This document shows positions 18,653 through 28,171 of a stretch of 64,000 nt of DNA, piece after piece; within the stretch, counting starts at the first letter, position 1; each line of letters begins with the position of its first letter. The stretch spans positions 3,353,501-3,417,500 of the forward strand of contig NZ_CP058364.1 of assembly GCF_013391805.1 (NCBI RefSeq), read 5' to 3'. The stretch comes from Galbibacter sp. BG1. GTDB lineage: Bacteria > Bacteroidota > Bacteroidia > Flavobacteriales > Flavobacteriaceae. The translations under genes and the position numbers were made by a program. Under the pieces are notes generated by a model. It ran no database searches. It saw only the letters and a list, made by a program, of their open reading frames with translations, and was not told the DNA's origin.

Positions 18653-19957
18653 ATGGAAGAAAAAAGCGAGTTATTATCAAATCTAAGTTGTATAGTTCAC
18701 GATTGGTTATTGCGAAATAACTATACCGAGGGTACTGCGCAAAAACTCAACCTTTTGGTAAATTTAATTGCGTTGATCGTGGTGGTCTATCTCATAGATT
18801 TATTATTACGGACTGTCGTAGTCAAGTTTTTCTACGCTTTCACCAATAAAAGTCAGACTACTTTTGATGATTATTTGGTAAAGAGCAATTTTCCAAAATA
18901 CGTAGCTAGAATTTTTCCTGTGGTTCTGGTAAAACAATTAATTCCCTATGTATTTACCGATTTTCACGAACTACAGTTTTTCTTTCTGAAAATAACCGAT
19001 ATCTACATTATTCTTCTCGTGGTGTTTATTCTGAGAAGTATTGTACGGAGCATTAAAAATTACCTGCGCACTACCGATCGGTTTTACGATAAGCCATTGG
19101 ATAGTTACGCTCAGGTGGTTATTATTTTTATTTGGTTTTTCGGGTTGATATTTGCTTTTTCTGAATTAACCGGACTTTCAATTGTAAAGTTCCTAACTAC
19201 TTTGGGAGCCGCTTCTGCCATTCTTCTATTAATTTTTAAAGATACCATTTTAGGCTTTGTAGCAAGTATACAAACTTCTGCCAACGATATGGTGCGCATT
19301 GGAGATTGGATCACCATGGAAAAATATGGCGCCGATGGAGATGTTATCGAAATTAACTTGGCGACGGTAAAGGTTCGAAATTTCGATTATACCATAACCA
19401 CCATTCCCACCTACGCCTTAATATCAGATTCTTTTAAGAACTGGCGGGGTATGCAGGAAAGTGGAGGGAGACGTATTAAACGTGCTATTTATATTAAAGC
19501 TTCTAGTGTAAAATTCTTAACAGATGAAGATTTAGAAAAGTACAAAAGCATACAAACAATACAGCAATACATTGACCACCGTCAAAAAGACATTAAAAAA
19601 TTTAACCAAGAACAGGGTTACAACAAGGATCAGAATATCGTAAATGGTAGAAATCAAACAAACTTGGGGATTTTTAGGAAATATTGCGACCTCTATCTTC
19701 AAAATCATTCAGCTACGAACAAAGATATGCTTATGATGACACGGCATCTCGCCCCTACTGCACAGGGAATACCAATAGAAATTTACGTTTTTTCCAGCGA
19801 CAAGCGATGGGAGAATTACGAGCGTATCATGGCTGATATTTTTGAGCATATCGTAGCTGCCGTACCACACTTCGATTTAGAAATATTTGAAAACCCTTCT
19901 GGAACAGATTTGAAAAGGGCATTGGAATCCATTTTCAATAATAAAGGTGCATCATAG
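18653..19957 (+). CDS. Mechanosensitive ion channel family protein (MscS/YbdG-like)
   Basis: A 434-residue membrane protein with five predicted transmembrane helices in the first 190 residues. The MscS pore helix and beta domain follow (LTTLGAASAILLLIFKDTIL, then IQTSANDMVRIGDWITM). A large soluble C-terminal domain includes an insertion around 290-345 (HRQKDIKKFNQEQGYNKDQN) as in YbdG-type channels. It probably protects the cell from hypo-osmotic shock. It stands between the penicillin-binding protein and a convergent secreted-protein gene. Confidence 0.92.
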   Translation: MEEKSELLSNLSCIVHDWLLRNNYTEGTAQKLNLLVNLIALIVVVYLIDLLLRTVVVKFFYAFTNKSQTTFDDYLVKSNFPKYVARIFPVVLVKQLIPYVFTDFHELQFFFLKITDIYIILLVVFILRSIVRSIKNYLRTTDRFYDKPLDSYAQVVIIFIWFFGLIFAFSELTGLSIVKFLTTLGAASAILLLIFKDTILGFVASIQTSANDMVRIGDWITMEKYGADGDVIEINLATVKVRNFDYTITTIPTYALISDSFKNWRGMQESGGRRIKRAIYIKASSVKFLTDEDLEKYKSIQTIQQYIDHRQKDIKKFNQEQGYNKDQNIVNGRNQTNLGIFRKYCDLYLQNHSATNKDMLMMTRHLAPTAQGIPIEIYVFSSDKRWENYERIMADIFEHIVAAVPHFDLEIFENPSGTDLKRALESIFNNKGAS

Positions 19958-19973
19958 TTAAACGAAGACTTTA

Positions 19974-21938
19974 CTATTTATTTTTATTTACCCTTATTGT
20001 AATGTTTCGATTGGTTATTACTGTTCGAACGTTTACAAGCAATTGCGCACTATCTGAAAAAAATGGTGTTCCGCAAGCAAAATCTGGATCGGTAGTTGCC
20101 ACTCTATAGAGATACCCATTCATATTTATTTCTGTTTTATCAATGGTAAGATTATCGGTGGTTACGCCGCTGTAAAACGCATCATTTGACAAATCAATAA
20201 AATTCTCACCTCCATCAGTACTTACTTGCCACTGCAAGCTATCGGCACCTGTAACGTCTATGGCAAGCGAGGTATTCTGCCCAGCAAAAACTTGAGCGTC
20301 TTCCGGCTGCAGACTAATCTCCGGGGCAGGCCCAAATTCCAAAAAGTCTAAAATACCATTACTATCTTCATCCAAAGCCGACGCATACCCCCCAAAACCT
20401 ATAACTTTTCCATCATTATCAACGGATATCGGCGCAGAACCTAGAACTCCATCACCTTCACCGTCTAAAAAGCCAGCTTCTTTCACATCGAAGCAAAGGT
20501 CACCATCGCTTTCCAAAACCAAGTGGTTTGGACTCGCATTCCCATCTGTATCATAAACATCTGGAATTCCATTTCCATTATTATCTAAATAACTGGTTAA
20601 ACTACCATCACCGATACCTCCATCATTCACTACGTCCTTCCAGTTTGGTATCCCGTCCCCATCATTATCACCGTCTGGAACGTTCCCCGAAGCTTCATAA
20701 ATATCTTCCAAGCCATCGTTATCATCATCCAAATCAAAACTATTGCTAATCCCATCATTATCCGAATCGAAACACTCTATTTCATAAGCCCCAGGCTCGC
20801 AACCGTCGTACATTCCCCGTAGCAATCCCCTTTGATCTTTACCACCTACGGCTACCCCACAATTTTGGCCACCCAGTGCATTTAAAACAGCAGAATCGCA
20901 AGGTAAAGATAATGATGAAGTAGTTCCCCGATTCAAGCTTAAGGTAGTAGCCAATTTTATAGCCGTATTATTGCTTAAAGTCATACTAGCCAAACATGAT
21001 CCAGTTGTGTTTGTCCAATTACCTCCTCCATCAGTAATGTTACCCGAGCAATTGAGGGTTACTCCGGTATCCAATTTATTATCTAGGATTATGGAATTGG
21101 ATATGGTAGTACTTCCATTACCTGAAATGGCAGCATCGTCATCACTTTCGTTAAAAGCCACCGTACAAAACTGTAAAGTTATGGTGGCTCCACTGGTACG
21201 TATGGCTCCGGCTGAGTTCGTACCACTTCCTGAAGTTCCTATACCCGTCTCATTATAAGCGATCGTTGAATTAGCTATGGAAACCTGGGAACTATCGCTA
21301 AAATCCAATCCGCCACCATCATCTCTTGCTTTGTTTTCGTAAAACGAGCTATTTTTAATGTTGACTATACAATTTACCGATTTTAAAGCACCACCATCGT
21401 TGGCTGTAGAATTATAAATCTCTACATTTTCAAGAAATAAATTTGTCTGCTCCACATAAATGGCGCCCCCATTACTACCGGGATCATTTAATCCAGCACC
21501 ACCATCTTTAGTTCCTGCATTTCCATTTCGCATAACCAAGTTTTTAATGGTAACCTCTCGTTGAGTACTGTTAGTTCCTAAATTAAGATCACATAAGAAA
21601 ATACGGCTTCCTACGGCACTATCCTCCACGCTATTCCAACCCCCATCGATAATGAGTCCAGGGGCATCTTTAGCATCTATTACTATGTGCTTGGTAATTA
21701 CCAGCTCCCCGCCGGGCAAATTTATAACGCTATTTGCCAAAGCGGGAGCAAATAAAATAGTGTCTTTTAAATTTGAAGTATTTGCATTGGCTATCACTCC
21801 CCTTAAAGATCCAAGACCGCTATCTGCAGTGGTGGTAACAGTATAAGTGGTTTGCGAAAAACTTATAAAACTTACTAAAAAAAGGGAGATTATAAATAAC
21901 TTTTGTGCATGCGTAGGCGTAAACATATTCTTTATCAT
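19974..21938 (-). CDS. Secreted beta-helix / thrombospondin type-3 repeat protein
   Basis: A 654-residue exported protein with a signal peptide (about 10-29, ending ISFSQ). Residues about 30-385 resemble a right-handed beta-helix of the polymorphic-membrane-protein / choice-of-anchor-Q type (GSLRGVIANANTSN, NGGAIYVEQTN). Residues 390-540 are Asp-rich calcium-binding thrombospondin type-3 repeats (DSDNDGISNSFDLDDDNDGL). An Ig-like domain follows at about 540-640 (LQPEDAQVFAGQNTSLAI). It ends in RTVITNRNITIRVNKNK without a recognisable type IX sorting domain, which is odd for this protein class. It is probably a surface or secreted adhesin-like protein; function is inferred only from the fold. 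Confidence 0.8.
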   Translation of the reverse strand: MIKNMFTPTHAQKLFIISLFLVSFISFSQTTYTVTTTADSGLGSLRGVIANANTSNLKDTILFAPALANSVINLPGGELVITKHIVIDAKDAPGLIIDGGWNSVEDSAVGSRIFLCDLNLGTNSTQREVTIKNLVMRNGNAGTKDGGAGLNDPGSNGGAIYVEQTNLFLENVEIYNSTANDGGALKSVNCIVNIKNSSFYENKARDDGGGLDFSDSSQVSIANSTIAYNETGIGTSGSGTNSAGAIRTSGATITLQFCTVAFNESDDDAAISGNGSTTISNSIILDNKLDTGVTLNCSGNITDGGGNWTNTTGSCLASMTLSNNTAIKLATTLSLNRGTTSSLSLPCDSAVLNALGGQNCGVAVGGKDQRGLLRGMYDGCEPGAYEIECFDSDNDGISNSFDLDDDNDGLEDIYEASGNVPDGDNDGDGIPNWKDVVNDGGIGDGSLTSYLDNNGNGIPDVYDTDGNASPNHLVLESDGDLCFDVKEAGFLDGEGDGVLGSAPISVDNDGKVIGFGGYASALDEDSNGILDFLEFGPAPEISLQPEDAQVFAGQNTSLAIDVTGADSLQWQVSTDGGENFIDLSNDAFYSGVTTDNLTIDKTEINMNGYLYRVATTDPDFACGTPFFSDSAQLLVNVRTVITNRNITIRVNKNK

Positions 21939-22138
21939 TCTTTTTTGAGGGCTTCAATTTTTTTTTCAAAAATGACAATTTCAACACATACAAGAAAAAT
22001 TAATGTTGTAAAAACCGCTCTTAGTGTTGTTTAAGAATTATGAATAAAAAATAGTTTTAATTATTTTGTCTTTATGATTTTTTATGGGAATTTTATTCTA
22101 TTAACTTCCATAAATTGATGCACTGAAACAAATAGTAC

Positions 22139-23035
22139 TTAAAATAACTTAGGATCAATATTATCGTTGGTTTTCGGAATATTCAATTCCGTTCCCAATT
22201 CCTTATTTATTTTCTGAATAAAATATGATGATAACAACGGCGATTCCTTTTCGAGATTCTGATGAACAAAGAAATTAATATTGGTCAACCCCTGTTCTTT
22301 CCATTCCTTTAAGCGAGTGGCCCAATCATCCAATCTGGCATAGTCTGTTGGGTGGTTTGCTCCCACATACCTCACAAATGCTTCGTTATTGGTAAGGCGC
22401 ATATGCATGAGATCCCTTCTTCCAGCAGTGTCCACCAGAACGTTGGCAACATTGTTTTCCTCCATTAAATGATACAGCTCCTCCGCCACTTTTTCATCAT
22501 TAAACCAATCTGTATGTCTAAACTCTACTGCCAATGGGAGTTCCTTTGGCCAGATTTCAATAAAGTTCACAACCCTATCAAAATTCTTGGGAGCAAAGTT
22601 ATTGTGCATCTGCAGGAATATGGTTCCTAATTTTTCTTTAAAATGAACAACCCCATCTAGATATTCGGGCAAGTATTTATCGGGATCTATTAACCGCTTC
22701 ATATGGCTTACCATTTGGTTCACTTTCGGGAAAAACTTGAATTCGGCAGGGACTTTTTCGTACCATTTTTCAAATTGATCGGCAGGAAAGTTCCGATAGA
22801 AAGTAGAATTCATTTCAATGGCATTGAACTGGGAAGCATAATAAACCAACTCATCTTTTATGCCTCGTGGATAAAACCCCTTTAGATCTTGTTTATTCCA
22901 TTTGGCACAACCTACATGAACTTCAAAAGGAAGGTTTTTATCTTTGTATTCATTCAAGACCACCGATGTTTGCGGATGATCTTCAGGAATCGTAAAATCT
23001 ATATTTTCTGGATGTTCTACTTTACCAAACTTCAT
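22139..23035 (-). CDS. DUF72 domain-containing protein (YecE-like)
   Basis: The 298-residue protein has the DUF72 TIM-barrel signature: VHVGCAKWNKQDLKGFYP near residue 40, the NAIEMNSTFYR segment, FKFFPKVNQ, LPLAVEFRHTDW, and the late MRLTNNEAFVRYVG and WKEQGLTNINFFVHQ. The family is widespread and its biochemical activity is not established. It is cytoplasmic. It starts 6 bp after the aldehyde dehydrogenase stop codon on the same strand, so the two are probably co-transcribed. Confidence 0.92.
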   Translation of the reverse strand: MKFGKVEHPENIDFTIPEDHPQTSVVLNEYKDKNLPFEVHVGCAKWNKQDLKGFYPRGIKDELVYYASQFNAIEMNSTFYRNFPADQFEKWYEKVPAEFKFFPKVNQMVSHMKRLIDPDKYLPEYLDGVVHFKEKLGTIFLQMHNNFAPKNFDRVVNFIEIWPKELPLAVEFRHTDWFNDEKVAEELYHLMEENNVANVLVDTAGRRDLMHMRLTNNEAFVRYVGANHPTDYARLDDWATRLKEWKEQGLTNINFFVHQNLEKESPLLSSYFIQKINKELGTELNIPKTNDNIDPKLF

Positions 23036-23041
23036 GCTATA

Positions 23042-24394
23042 TTATTTTACGTACACAGTTTTTATATTTACGAACTCCTTAATTCCAAAACTACTTAATT
23101 CCCTTCCAAAGCCACTTATTTTAACCCCTCCAAAAGGAAGTCGGGGATCTGATTTTACCAACTCATTGATAAAAACAGCACCCTCGTTAAACTGAGGCGC
23201 TATTTTCTTGGCCATTTCTGTGTCTTTGGTAAATAGGGAAACTCCTAATCCGAATTTAGAATTATTTGATAGTTCTATCGCTTCCTCTATGGTTTTAAAA
23301 GTTTTAACCGCAATTACAGGTCCGAAAGTTTCTTCTTCAAAAACGGGCATATCCTCGGTAACGTCGCTTAAAATCGTAGGTTCGAAATAAGCATCCTTGC
23401 GCTTTCCACCTAGTAAGAGCTTTGCTCCCATTTCTACTGATTTTTTCACTTGGGCTTCCAATTCCTTTGCTAAACTTTCCTTCGCCATAACACCAATATA
23501 GGTCTCCTCCTCCATGGGGTCGCCACTTTTAAGGCTTTTTACCTTATCCAAGTAATTTTTCAGGAATTCATCGGCGATATCTTCATGTAATAATAACCTT
23601 TTGGCAGCAATACAGCTCTGGCCGGTGTTTTGGTATCTTGCATTGACCCCCACCGCAACAGCATTTTCCAAATTGGCATCCTTCATCACTATAAAAGCAT
23701 TGTTTCCACCCAATTCCAATACCGCTTTTTTAATCTCGTCGGCAGCAATGCTCGCGACAGAACTCCCTGCTGGTTTGCTCCCTGTTAAAGTAACGGCCTT
23801 TATCTTTTCGTTCCTAATGATCTCTTCCACCTTATCGCTGCCAATCACCAAATTTTGAAATAATCCTTTTGGAAAACCAGCTTCTTCAAAAACTTCTTGA
23901 ATATTATTCGCGCTTTCCATTACATTGGAGGCATGTTTTAAGACTGCTGCATTACCGGCCATTAAAGCAGGTGCCGCAAAGCGAAATACTTGCCAAAAAG
24001 GGAAATTCCAGGGCATCACTGCCAATAGCACCCCTAATGGCTCGTAGGAAACGTAACTCTCTTGCGCATCGGAAGTTATTTCTTCATTCGCTAAAAAACC
24101 TTCAGCATTTTCAGCGTAAAAATCGCATACCCAAGCACATTTTTCAATTTCAGAAATAGCCTGCTTTAAGGGTTTTCCCATCTCTTCAGAAATTACTTTA
24201 CCATAATGTTCTTTTTTGGTTCTTAAAACGTTCCCAGCATTCTTCATCAAAGAAGCTCTCTCCTTAAAAGAGGTTTGCTTCCACTGCTTAAAAACGGTAT
24301 CGCCATGGTCTATTTTATTTTTTATTTCTGAAGAATTTAAAGGCTGAAAACTATATATTTCCTCACCGGTATAGGGATTTACGGATGTAATCAT
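23042..24394 (-). CDS. NAD(P)-dependent aldehyde dehydrogenase (succinate-semialdehyde dehydrogenase-like)
   Basis: A 450-residue aldehyde dehydrogenase superfamily enzyme. It has the cofactor-binding region LAVMPWNFPFWQ, the catalytic glutamate in LELGGNNAF and the catalytic cysteine in NTGQSCIAAKR. The C-terminal EETFGPVIAV and LPFGGVKISGFGREL motifs are complete. The short length (about 450) and sequence style match the Sad/GabD-like group that oxidises succinate semialdehyde and related aldehydes. No GABA genes are adjacent, so the substrate is not fixed. It is the first gene of a two-gene unit with the DUF72 gene. Confidence 0.9.
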   Translation of the reverse strand: MITSVNPYTGEEIYSFQPLNSSEIKNKIDHGDTVFKQWKQTSFKERASLMKNAGNVLRTKKEHYGKVISEEMGKPLKQAISEIEKCAWVCDFYAENAEGFLANEEITSDAQESYVSYEPLGVLLAVMPWNFPFWQVFRFAAPALMAGNAAVLKHASNVMESANNIQEVFEEAGFPKGLFQNLVIGSDKVEEIIRNEKIKAVTLTGSKPAGSSVASIAADEIKKAVLELGGNNAFIVMKDANLENAVAVGVNARYQNTGQSCIAAKRLLLHEDIADEFLKNYLDKVKSLKSGDPMEEETYIGVMAKESLAKELEAQVKKSVEMGAKLLLGGKRKDAYFEPTILSDVTEDMPVFEEETFGPVIAVKTFKTIEEAIELSNNSKFGLGVSLFTKDTEMAKKIAPQFNEGAVFINELVKSDPRLPFGGVKISGFGRELSSFGIKEFVNIKTVYVK

Positions 24395-24527
24395 CTAAAG
24401 CTATTTTAAAGTTAATGTTGTTGATTTGCTAAGTTACATCTCTTAGTTTATATTAAAAAGGCAGAAAGGGATATAAATTCTAAATTATTGTTTATAACAT
24501 CGTTGAAAAGTATAAGAAAAGTGAATT

Positions 24528-24539
24528 TTAAGCGCTTAA
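24528..24539. promoter_or_regulatory. 12-bp perfect palindrome in divergent intergenic region
   Basis: TTAAGCGCTTAA is a perfect dyad in the 177-bp gap between the aldehyde dehydrogenase gene and the divergent conserved gene, just upstream of a TACCTTTA -7-like box (24548-24555). It could be an operator. No cognate regulator is visible nearby. Confidence 0.3.
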
Positions 24540-24571
24540 TAAATTTATACCTTTAAGAAAACTTCACTATT

Positions 24572-24979
24572 ATGGACACCAGAACATCGGATTTACTTAG
24601 TGTACGTCCCGAAATTCCATCAGCAATAGTTTATGATTCAATGAGCAAAGAGGAACGTTTTCAAAACGTGACCCTTCGCCCGGTGATTAAACTGCAAAAC
24701 GATTTATTAATTGAAGCTTTTAAAAATTACGCTCACAAGCACAAAGGTGTTTTCTTTACGTTTTCGCTAGAAAAGCGGTTTCATTACATCGAGAATGCCA
24801 TTCAAAAAGACATTAAGTTTAGAAATTCTTTAAAGGGAATGATCATCGGTCAATTTACCGTTGAAGAATATCTTACGTACATTGAAAATTCATCTGCTTT
24901 AAACAAGCGAATGATGAATATTGTTGTTGAAAGGCTCAAAGACCAAATACAGCTTTTGGAGAATGAAATTTACGTCTAA
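24572..24979 (+). CDS. Conserved flavobacterial protein of unknown function
   Basis: A 135-residue soluble, mostly helical protein without signal peptide or metal motif. The sequence (RPEIPSAI near the N-terminus, then FQNVTLRPVIKLQNDLL and LKGMIIGQFTVEEYL) resembles a conserved family in Flavobacteriaceae that some databases label glyoxalase. I see none of the beta-alpha-beta modules or His/Glu ligands of a glyoxalase, so I would not use that name. A TACCTTTA box with the correct spacing lies 17 bases before the start. It appears monocistronic. Confidence 0.75.
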   Translation: MDTRTSDLLSVRPEIPSAIVYDSMSKEERFQNVTLRPVIKLQNDLLIEAFKNYAHKHKGVFFTFSLEKRFHYIENAIQKDIKFRNSLKGMIIGQFTVEEYLTYIENSSALNKRMMNIVVERLKDQIQLLENEIYV

Positions 24980-25044
24980 TCCATTTTAAAGTTTAGACTG
25001 AGATACTTTTGGTTTGAAATCAGCTTAAAAAACGAAAGAAGTAA

Positions 25045-25500
25045 ATGAAATTTAGAAAAGCGACCAAAAATGAACTCACAAAAATTGTGGAAATGATTGC
25101 GGATGATGAACTTGGAAAGACAAGAGAAAATTATAAAATACCATTACCAAGTGAATATGATGTTGCTTTCGATAATATAAATTCTGACCAAAATCAGGAG
25201 CTAATTGTTTTAGAAAACGAGAATTCTGAAATTATTGGTACTCTACAATTGTCATTTATTCAGTACTTGACTTATTGTGGGGGAATTCGAGCGCAAATAG
25301 AAGCGGTTAGAATTAGAAAAGACAAAAGAGGTCTTGGAATTGGAAAAATAATGTTTGAGTGGGCGATTAAGCGAGCAAAAGTACGGAATGCTCATTTGTT
25401 ACAATTAACTTCGGACAAAATGCGACCGAAAGCCATAAAATTCTATGAAGATTTAGGCTTTAAAGCAACTCACGAAGGCATGAAACTACACTTTAGATAA
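25045..25500 (+). CDS. GNAT family N-acetyltransferase
   Basis: A 151-residue single-domain GNAT protein. The acetyl-CoA pyrophosphate-binding motif A is visible as RIRKDKRGLGIGKIMFEWA at about 92-110, and the C-terminal FYEDLGFKATHEGMKLHF is characteristic of the fold. The substrate is unknown. It stands alone between two gene-poor stretches (about 65 bp before, 220 bp after), and the sequence beyond looks degenerate. This makes it a candidate acquired gene, though composition alone does not prove that. Confidence 0.88.
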   Translation: MKFRKATKNELTKIVEMIADDELGKTRENYKIPLPSEYDVAFDNINSDQNQELIVLENENSEIIGTLQLSFIQYLTYCGGIRAQIEAVRIRKDKRGLGIGKIMFEWAIKRAKVRNAHLLQLTSDKMRPKAIKFYEDLGFKATHEGMKLHFR

Positions 25501-25720
25501 AAAAGTCAGTTGCCATTAAAGTATATCTAAAATCTGTTGAACTCAAAAAATAGGTCTTAATTATAAAGCCAATCAAGTTATTAAATTTTGGTATTAACGG
25601 GCATCGAAGATATTTTTTTTGGTTCAGTGATATGAACAAGTCTGATATGTTTTAAGACTGAAACGTTACCTGTTATATTGGGATTTAAATAAAATGCTCG
25701 GCCTCTAAATTTTCAATATG

Positions 25721-26401
25721 CTATCCTACCAAAGGAACCCCATTTAAATCGGTTGTCAATACATCACTCATATAATCAAAAAATGGGCGAACGATTTTAA
25801 AAGAGTCATTTACCTTTTCTAAAAAGTCAGGTGAGGTAGCTTCCTTATCTGAAAACTTTTTCATTACAATGAATTGCTTTTTCCGAATCAAATCAATAGC
25901 AGGATGCTCTTTATCGAATCCTCGCGGAGCTGTTTTCAACTCCTCACCTTCCAAAGTGCCAAATTCGTTTTTAAAATTTGAGTCGTTCAATAGTTCCCTA
26001 ATTTCGCTGGCATCCATTTCAAATTCCTGGCGAATGCGTTTTAAATCTTTTTTTTCCGGAGCCCAAAATCCGCATGCCAAAAATGTATTTTCAGGTTCTA
26101 TGTGCAAGTAATAGCCTCCTCTTAACCTAGGTTTCAATCTTCTAAACGCTCCAGAAAAATGTTCTTTATACGGTTGTTTATTTGCAGAAAAGCGAACATC
26201 CCTATAGATCCTAAACATTTTTACATCTTCTATTTCGTCATGGGTCCGAAGCTTTTCCAGTAAGGCATTGTAAAATTCTTTTACAAGTTTTTCTTCCTTT
26301 TTAAATTCCTTTTTATGCGCTGCAAACCAGTCCCTATCATTGTTTTTTTTCAATTCTTTCAAAAAACTATAGACAGATGGTGAAATGTGAGTAATAGCCA
26401 T
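25721..26401 (-). CDS. DUF2461 domain-containing protein
   Basis: The 226-residue protein matches the DUF2461 family (about 220 residues). Motifs visible are FLKELKKNNDRDWFAAHK at the N-terminus, MFRIYRDVRFSANKQPYKEHF in the middle, and RGGYYLHIEPENTFLACGFW. The family is found in bacteria and fungi and has no established activity. It is cytoplasmic and is divergent from the serine acetyltransferase gene, with 95 bp between them. Confidence 0.93.
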   Translation of the reverse strand: MAITHISPSVYSFLKELKKNNDRDWFAAHKKEFKKEEKLVKEFYNALLEKLRTHDEIEDVKMFRIYRDVRFSANKQPYKEHFSGAFRRLKPRLRGGYYLHIEPENTFLACGFWAPEKKDLKRIRQEFEMDASEIRELLNDSNFKNEFGTLEGEELKTAPRGFDKEHPAIDLIRKKQFIVMKKFSDKEATSPDFLEKVNDSFKIVRPFFDYMSDVLTTDLNGVPLVG

Positions 26402-26471
26402 GCGACTTAGAAGTTTTGTTATAGTTTTATAAAGTTATAGAAATAGAATATGCTTTAGAACTATTTATTCT

Positions 26472-26479
26472 TAATTTTG
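26472..26479 (+). promoter_or_regulatory. Candidate -7 box for the cysE-cysM unit
   Basis: TAATTTTG matches TAnnTTTG exactly and lies 17 bases before the serine acetyltransferase start codon, a spacing seen at other genes here. No clear -33 TTTG. Confidence 0.42.
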
Positions 26480-26496
26480 ATTTAAAAGATCGTCAT

Positions 26497-27285
26497 ATGG
26501 GAAATCCAATTGTTGATAGTATTATAAAACACAAACAACAACCCAATTTAAAGTTCAGATTAAAAGAAACTACGGAAAAGTTCACGAATTTACTTTTCTA
26601 TACTCTTTTTGATGCTGAAACTCCGGTGGAAGAAAACATGAAACAATTAGAAACCACTTTTGAAGAGTTGGTTGAGCTGGCATGTTGGAACGTAGAAAAG
26701 CCGTGTGCGAAGGTTTGGGACAATTACACTGCAAAGCTGCCGCATATTTTAGAGCTGCTAAACTTAGATGCGCAGGCTTTTGTAGAAGATGATCCTGCGG
26801 CATTATCCATAGAAGAAGTCTACTTGTGCTACCCCGGTTTTTATGCCATTGCTATTTACAGACTGGCGCATGAACTATATGAAGTTGGTTTCCCATTAGT
26901 TCCGAGATTAATGACCGAATATGCACACAGACTTACTGGAGTGGATATAAACCCCGGCGCCGTTATTGGAAAATCCTTTTTTATAGACCATGCGACAGGT
27001 ATTGTAATTGGCGAAACCGCCATTATAAAAGACCATGTAAGGATATATCAAGGGGTTACTTTGGGAGCTCTTTATGTAGCTAAAACGCTTAAGAATACCA
27101 AACGCCATCCCACCATAGAAAATAATGTAACTATTTATGCAAATGCCACAATTTTAGGTGGAGATACCGTTGTTGGCGAAAATAGTGTTATTGGCGGTAA
27201 TGTGTGGATTACGAGATCCATTCCAGCAAATTCTGTAGTTTCTTTTACCCCAGAAATAAAAATAAAGACGGTAACAAATGAATAG
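26497..27285 (+). CDS. cysE: Serine O-acetyltransferase
   Basis: The 262-residue enzyme acetylates L-serine with acetyl-CoA, the first step of cysteine synthesis. An N-terminal helical domain is followed by a left-handed beta-helix with hexapeptide repeats. It includes DINPGAVIGKSFFIDHATG with the catalytic Asp/His pair, GVTLGA, KRHPTIENNVTIYANATILG and IGGNVWITRSIP. It overlaps the downstream cysteine synthase gene by 8 bp, so the two enzymes are translated together and probably form the cysteine synthase complex. It belongs to the longer SatA/EpsC-like group common in Bacteroidota. Confidence 0.93.
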   Translation: MGNPIVDSIIKHKQQPNLKFRLKETTEKFTNLLFYTLFDAETPVEENMKQLETTFEELVELACWNVEKPCAKVWDNYTAKLPHILELLNLDAQAFVEDDPAALSIEEVYLCYPGFYAIAIYRLAHELYEVGFPLVPRLMTEYAHRLTGVDINPGAVIGKSFFIDHATGIVIGETAIIKDHVRIYQGVTLGALYVAKTLKNTKRHPTIENNVTIYANATILGGDTVVGENSVIGGNVWITRSIPANSVVSFTPEIKIKTVTNE

Positions 27286-28171
27286 TACATCTATACTAGA
27301 CCAAATTGGAAATACTCCTTTGGTTGAATCTAAAGTTTTATTGAACAAACCCAATGTAAAGCTCCTGTTCAAATTGGAAGGTAATAATCCAGGGGGGAGT
27401 GTAAAAGACCGACCTGCTTATAACATGATAAAAAGTGCGTTGGAACGTGGGGATATTTCAGAAAAAACAAAACTCATTGAAGCCACCAGTGGAAATACAG
27501 GAATTGCCTTGGCGATGATTGCCAGTCTATTTCATTTGGATCTTGAGTTGGTAATGCCAGAGAATTCAACGAAAGAACGTATTCAAACGATGCGTGCTTA
27601 TGGAGCCAAATTAACATTAACTTCTGCAGATGTTGGTATTGAAGGTTCTAGGGATTATGCTGAAGCCAAAGTAAAAAACGAAGGCTATGTCATGCTAAAT
27701 CAGTTTGGGAACGATGACAACTGGAAAGCACACTACAAAACAACCGGACCCGAAATTTGGCGTGACACCGATGGCAAAGTAACACACTTTGTATCTTCTA
27801 TGGGCACTACCGGAACCATTATGGGTACCTCTACCTTTTTAAAGGAAAAGAACCACCAAATACAAATTGTTGGAGTTCAACCCACAGACGAGTCCAGAAT
27901 ACCAGGAATACGAAAATGGCCAAAAGAATATTTGCCGAAAATCTTCAATCCGAAAAAGGTGGACCAAGTAATTGAAGTGAGCGAAACGGATGCCAGAAAA
28001 ATGGCAAAAGAATTGGCCAGGAAAGAAGGCATTTTTTCAGGTATGAGCAGTGGTGGCGCAGTAACAGCCGCTTTAAAATTAGCAGAAACAATTGATAGTG
28101 GGGTTATTGTAGCAATTATATGCGATCGTGGAGATCGATATTTATCCTCCGATCTTTTTGATGAGGTGTAA
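27278..28171 (+). CDS. cysM: Cysteine synthase (O-acetylserine sulfhydrylase, CysM type)
   Basis: A 297-residue PLP-dependent fold-type II enzyme that makes cysteine from O-acetylserine and sulfide or thiosulfate. The PLP lysine lies in NPGGSVKDRPA (about residue 42). The substrate-binding loop TSGNTGIAL is present, as are the phosphate-binding GTTGTIMG stretch and the late SGMSSGGAV. The pairing with serine acetyltransferase (8-bp overlap) supports the function. The CysM assignment over CysK rests on the shorter length and sequence style and is less certain than the reaction class. Confidence 0.92.
   Translation: MNSTSILDQIGNTPLVESKVLLNKPNVKLLFKLEGNNPGGSVKDRPAYNMIKSALERGDISEKTKLIEATSGNTGIALAMIASLFHLDLELVMPENSTKERIQTMRAYGAKLTLTSADVGIEGSRDYAEAKVKNEGYVMLNQFGNDDNWKAHYKTTGPEIWRDTDGKVTHFVSSMGTTGTIMGTSTFLKEKNHQIQIVGVQPTDESRIPGIRKWPKEYLPKIFNPKKVDQVIEVSETDARKMAKELARKEGIFSGMSSGGAVTAALKLAETIDSGVIVAIICDRGDRYLSSDLFDEV

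Noticed and set aside
24572-24979. Glyoxalase annotation for the 135-residue protein
   Set aside because: No vicinal-oxygen-chelate motifs or metal ligands are visible; the protein is mostly helical.
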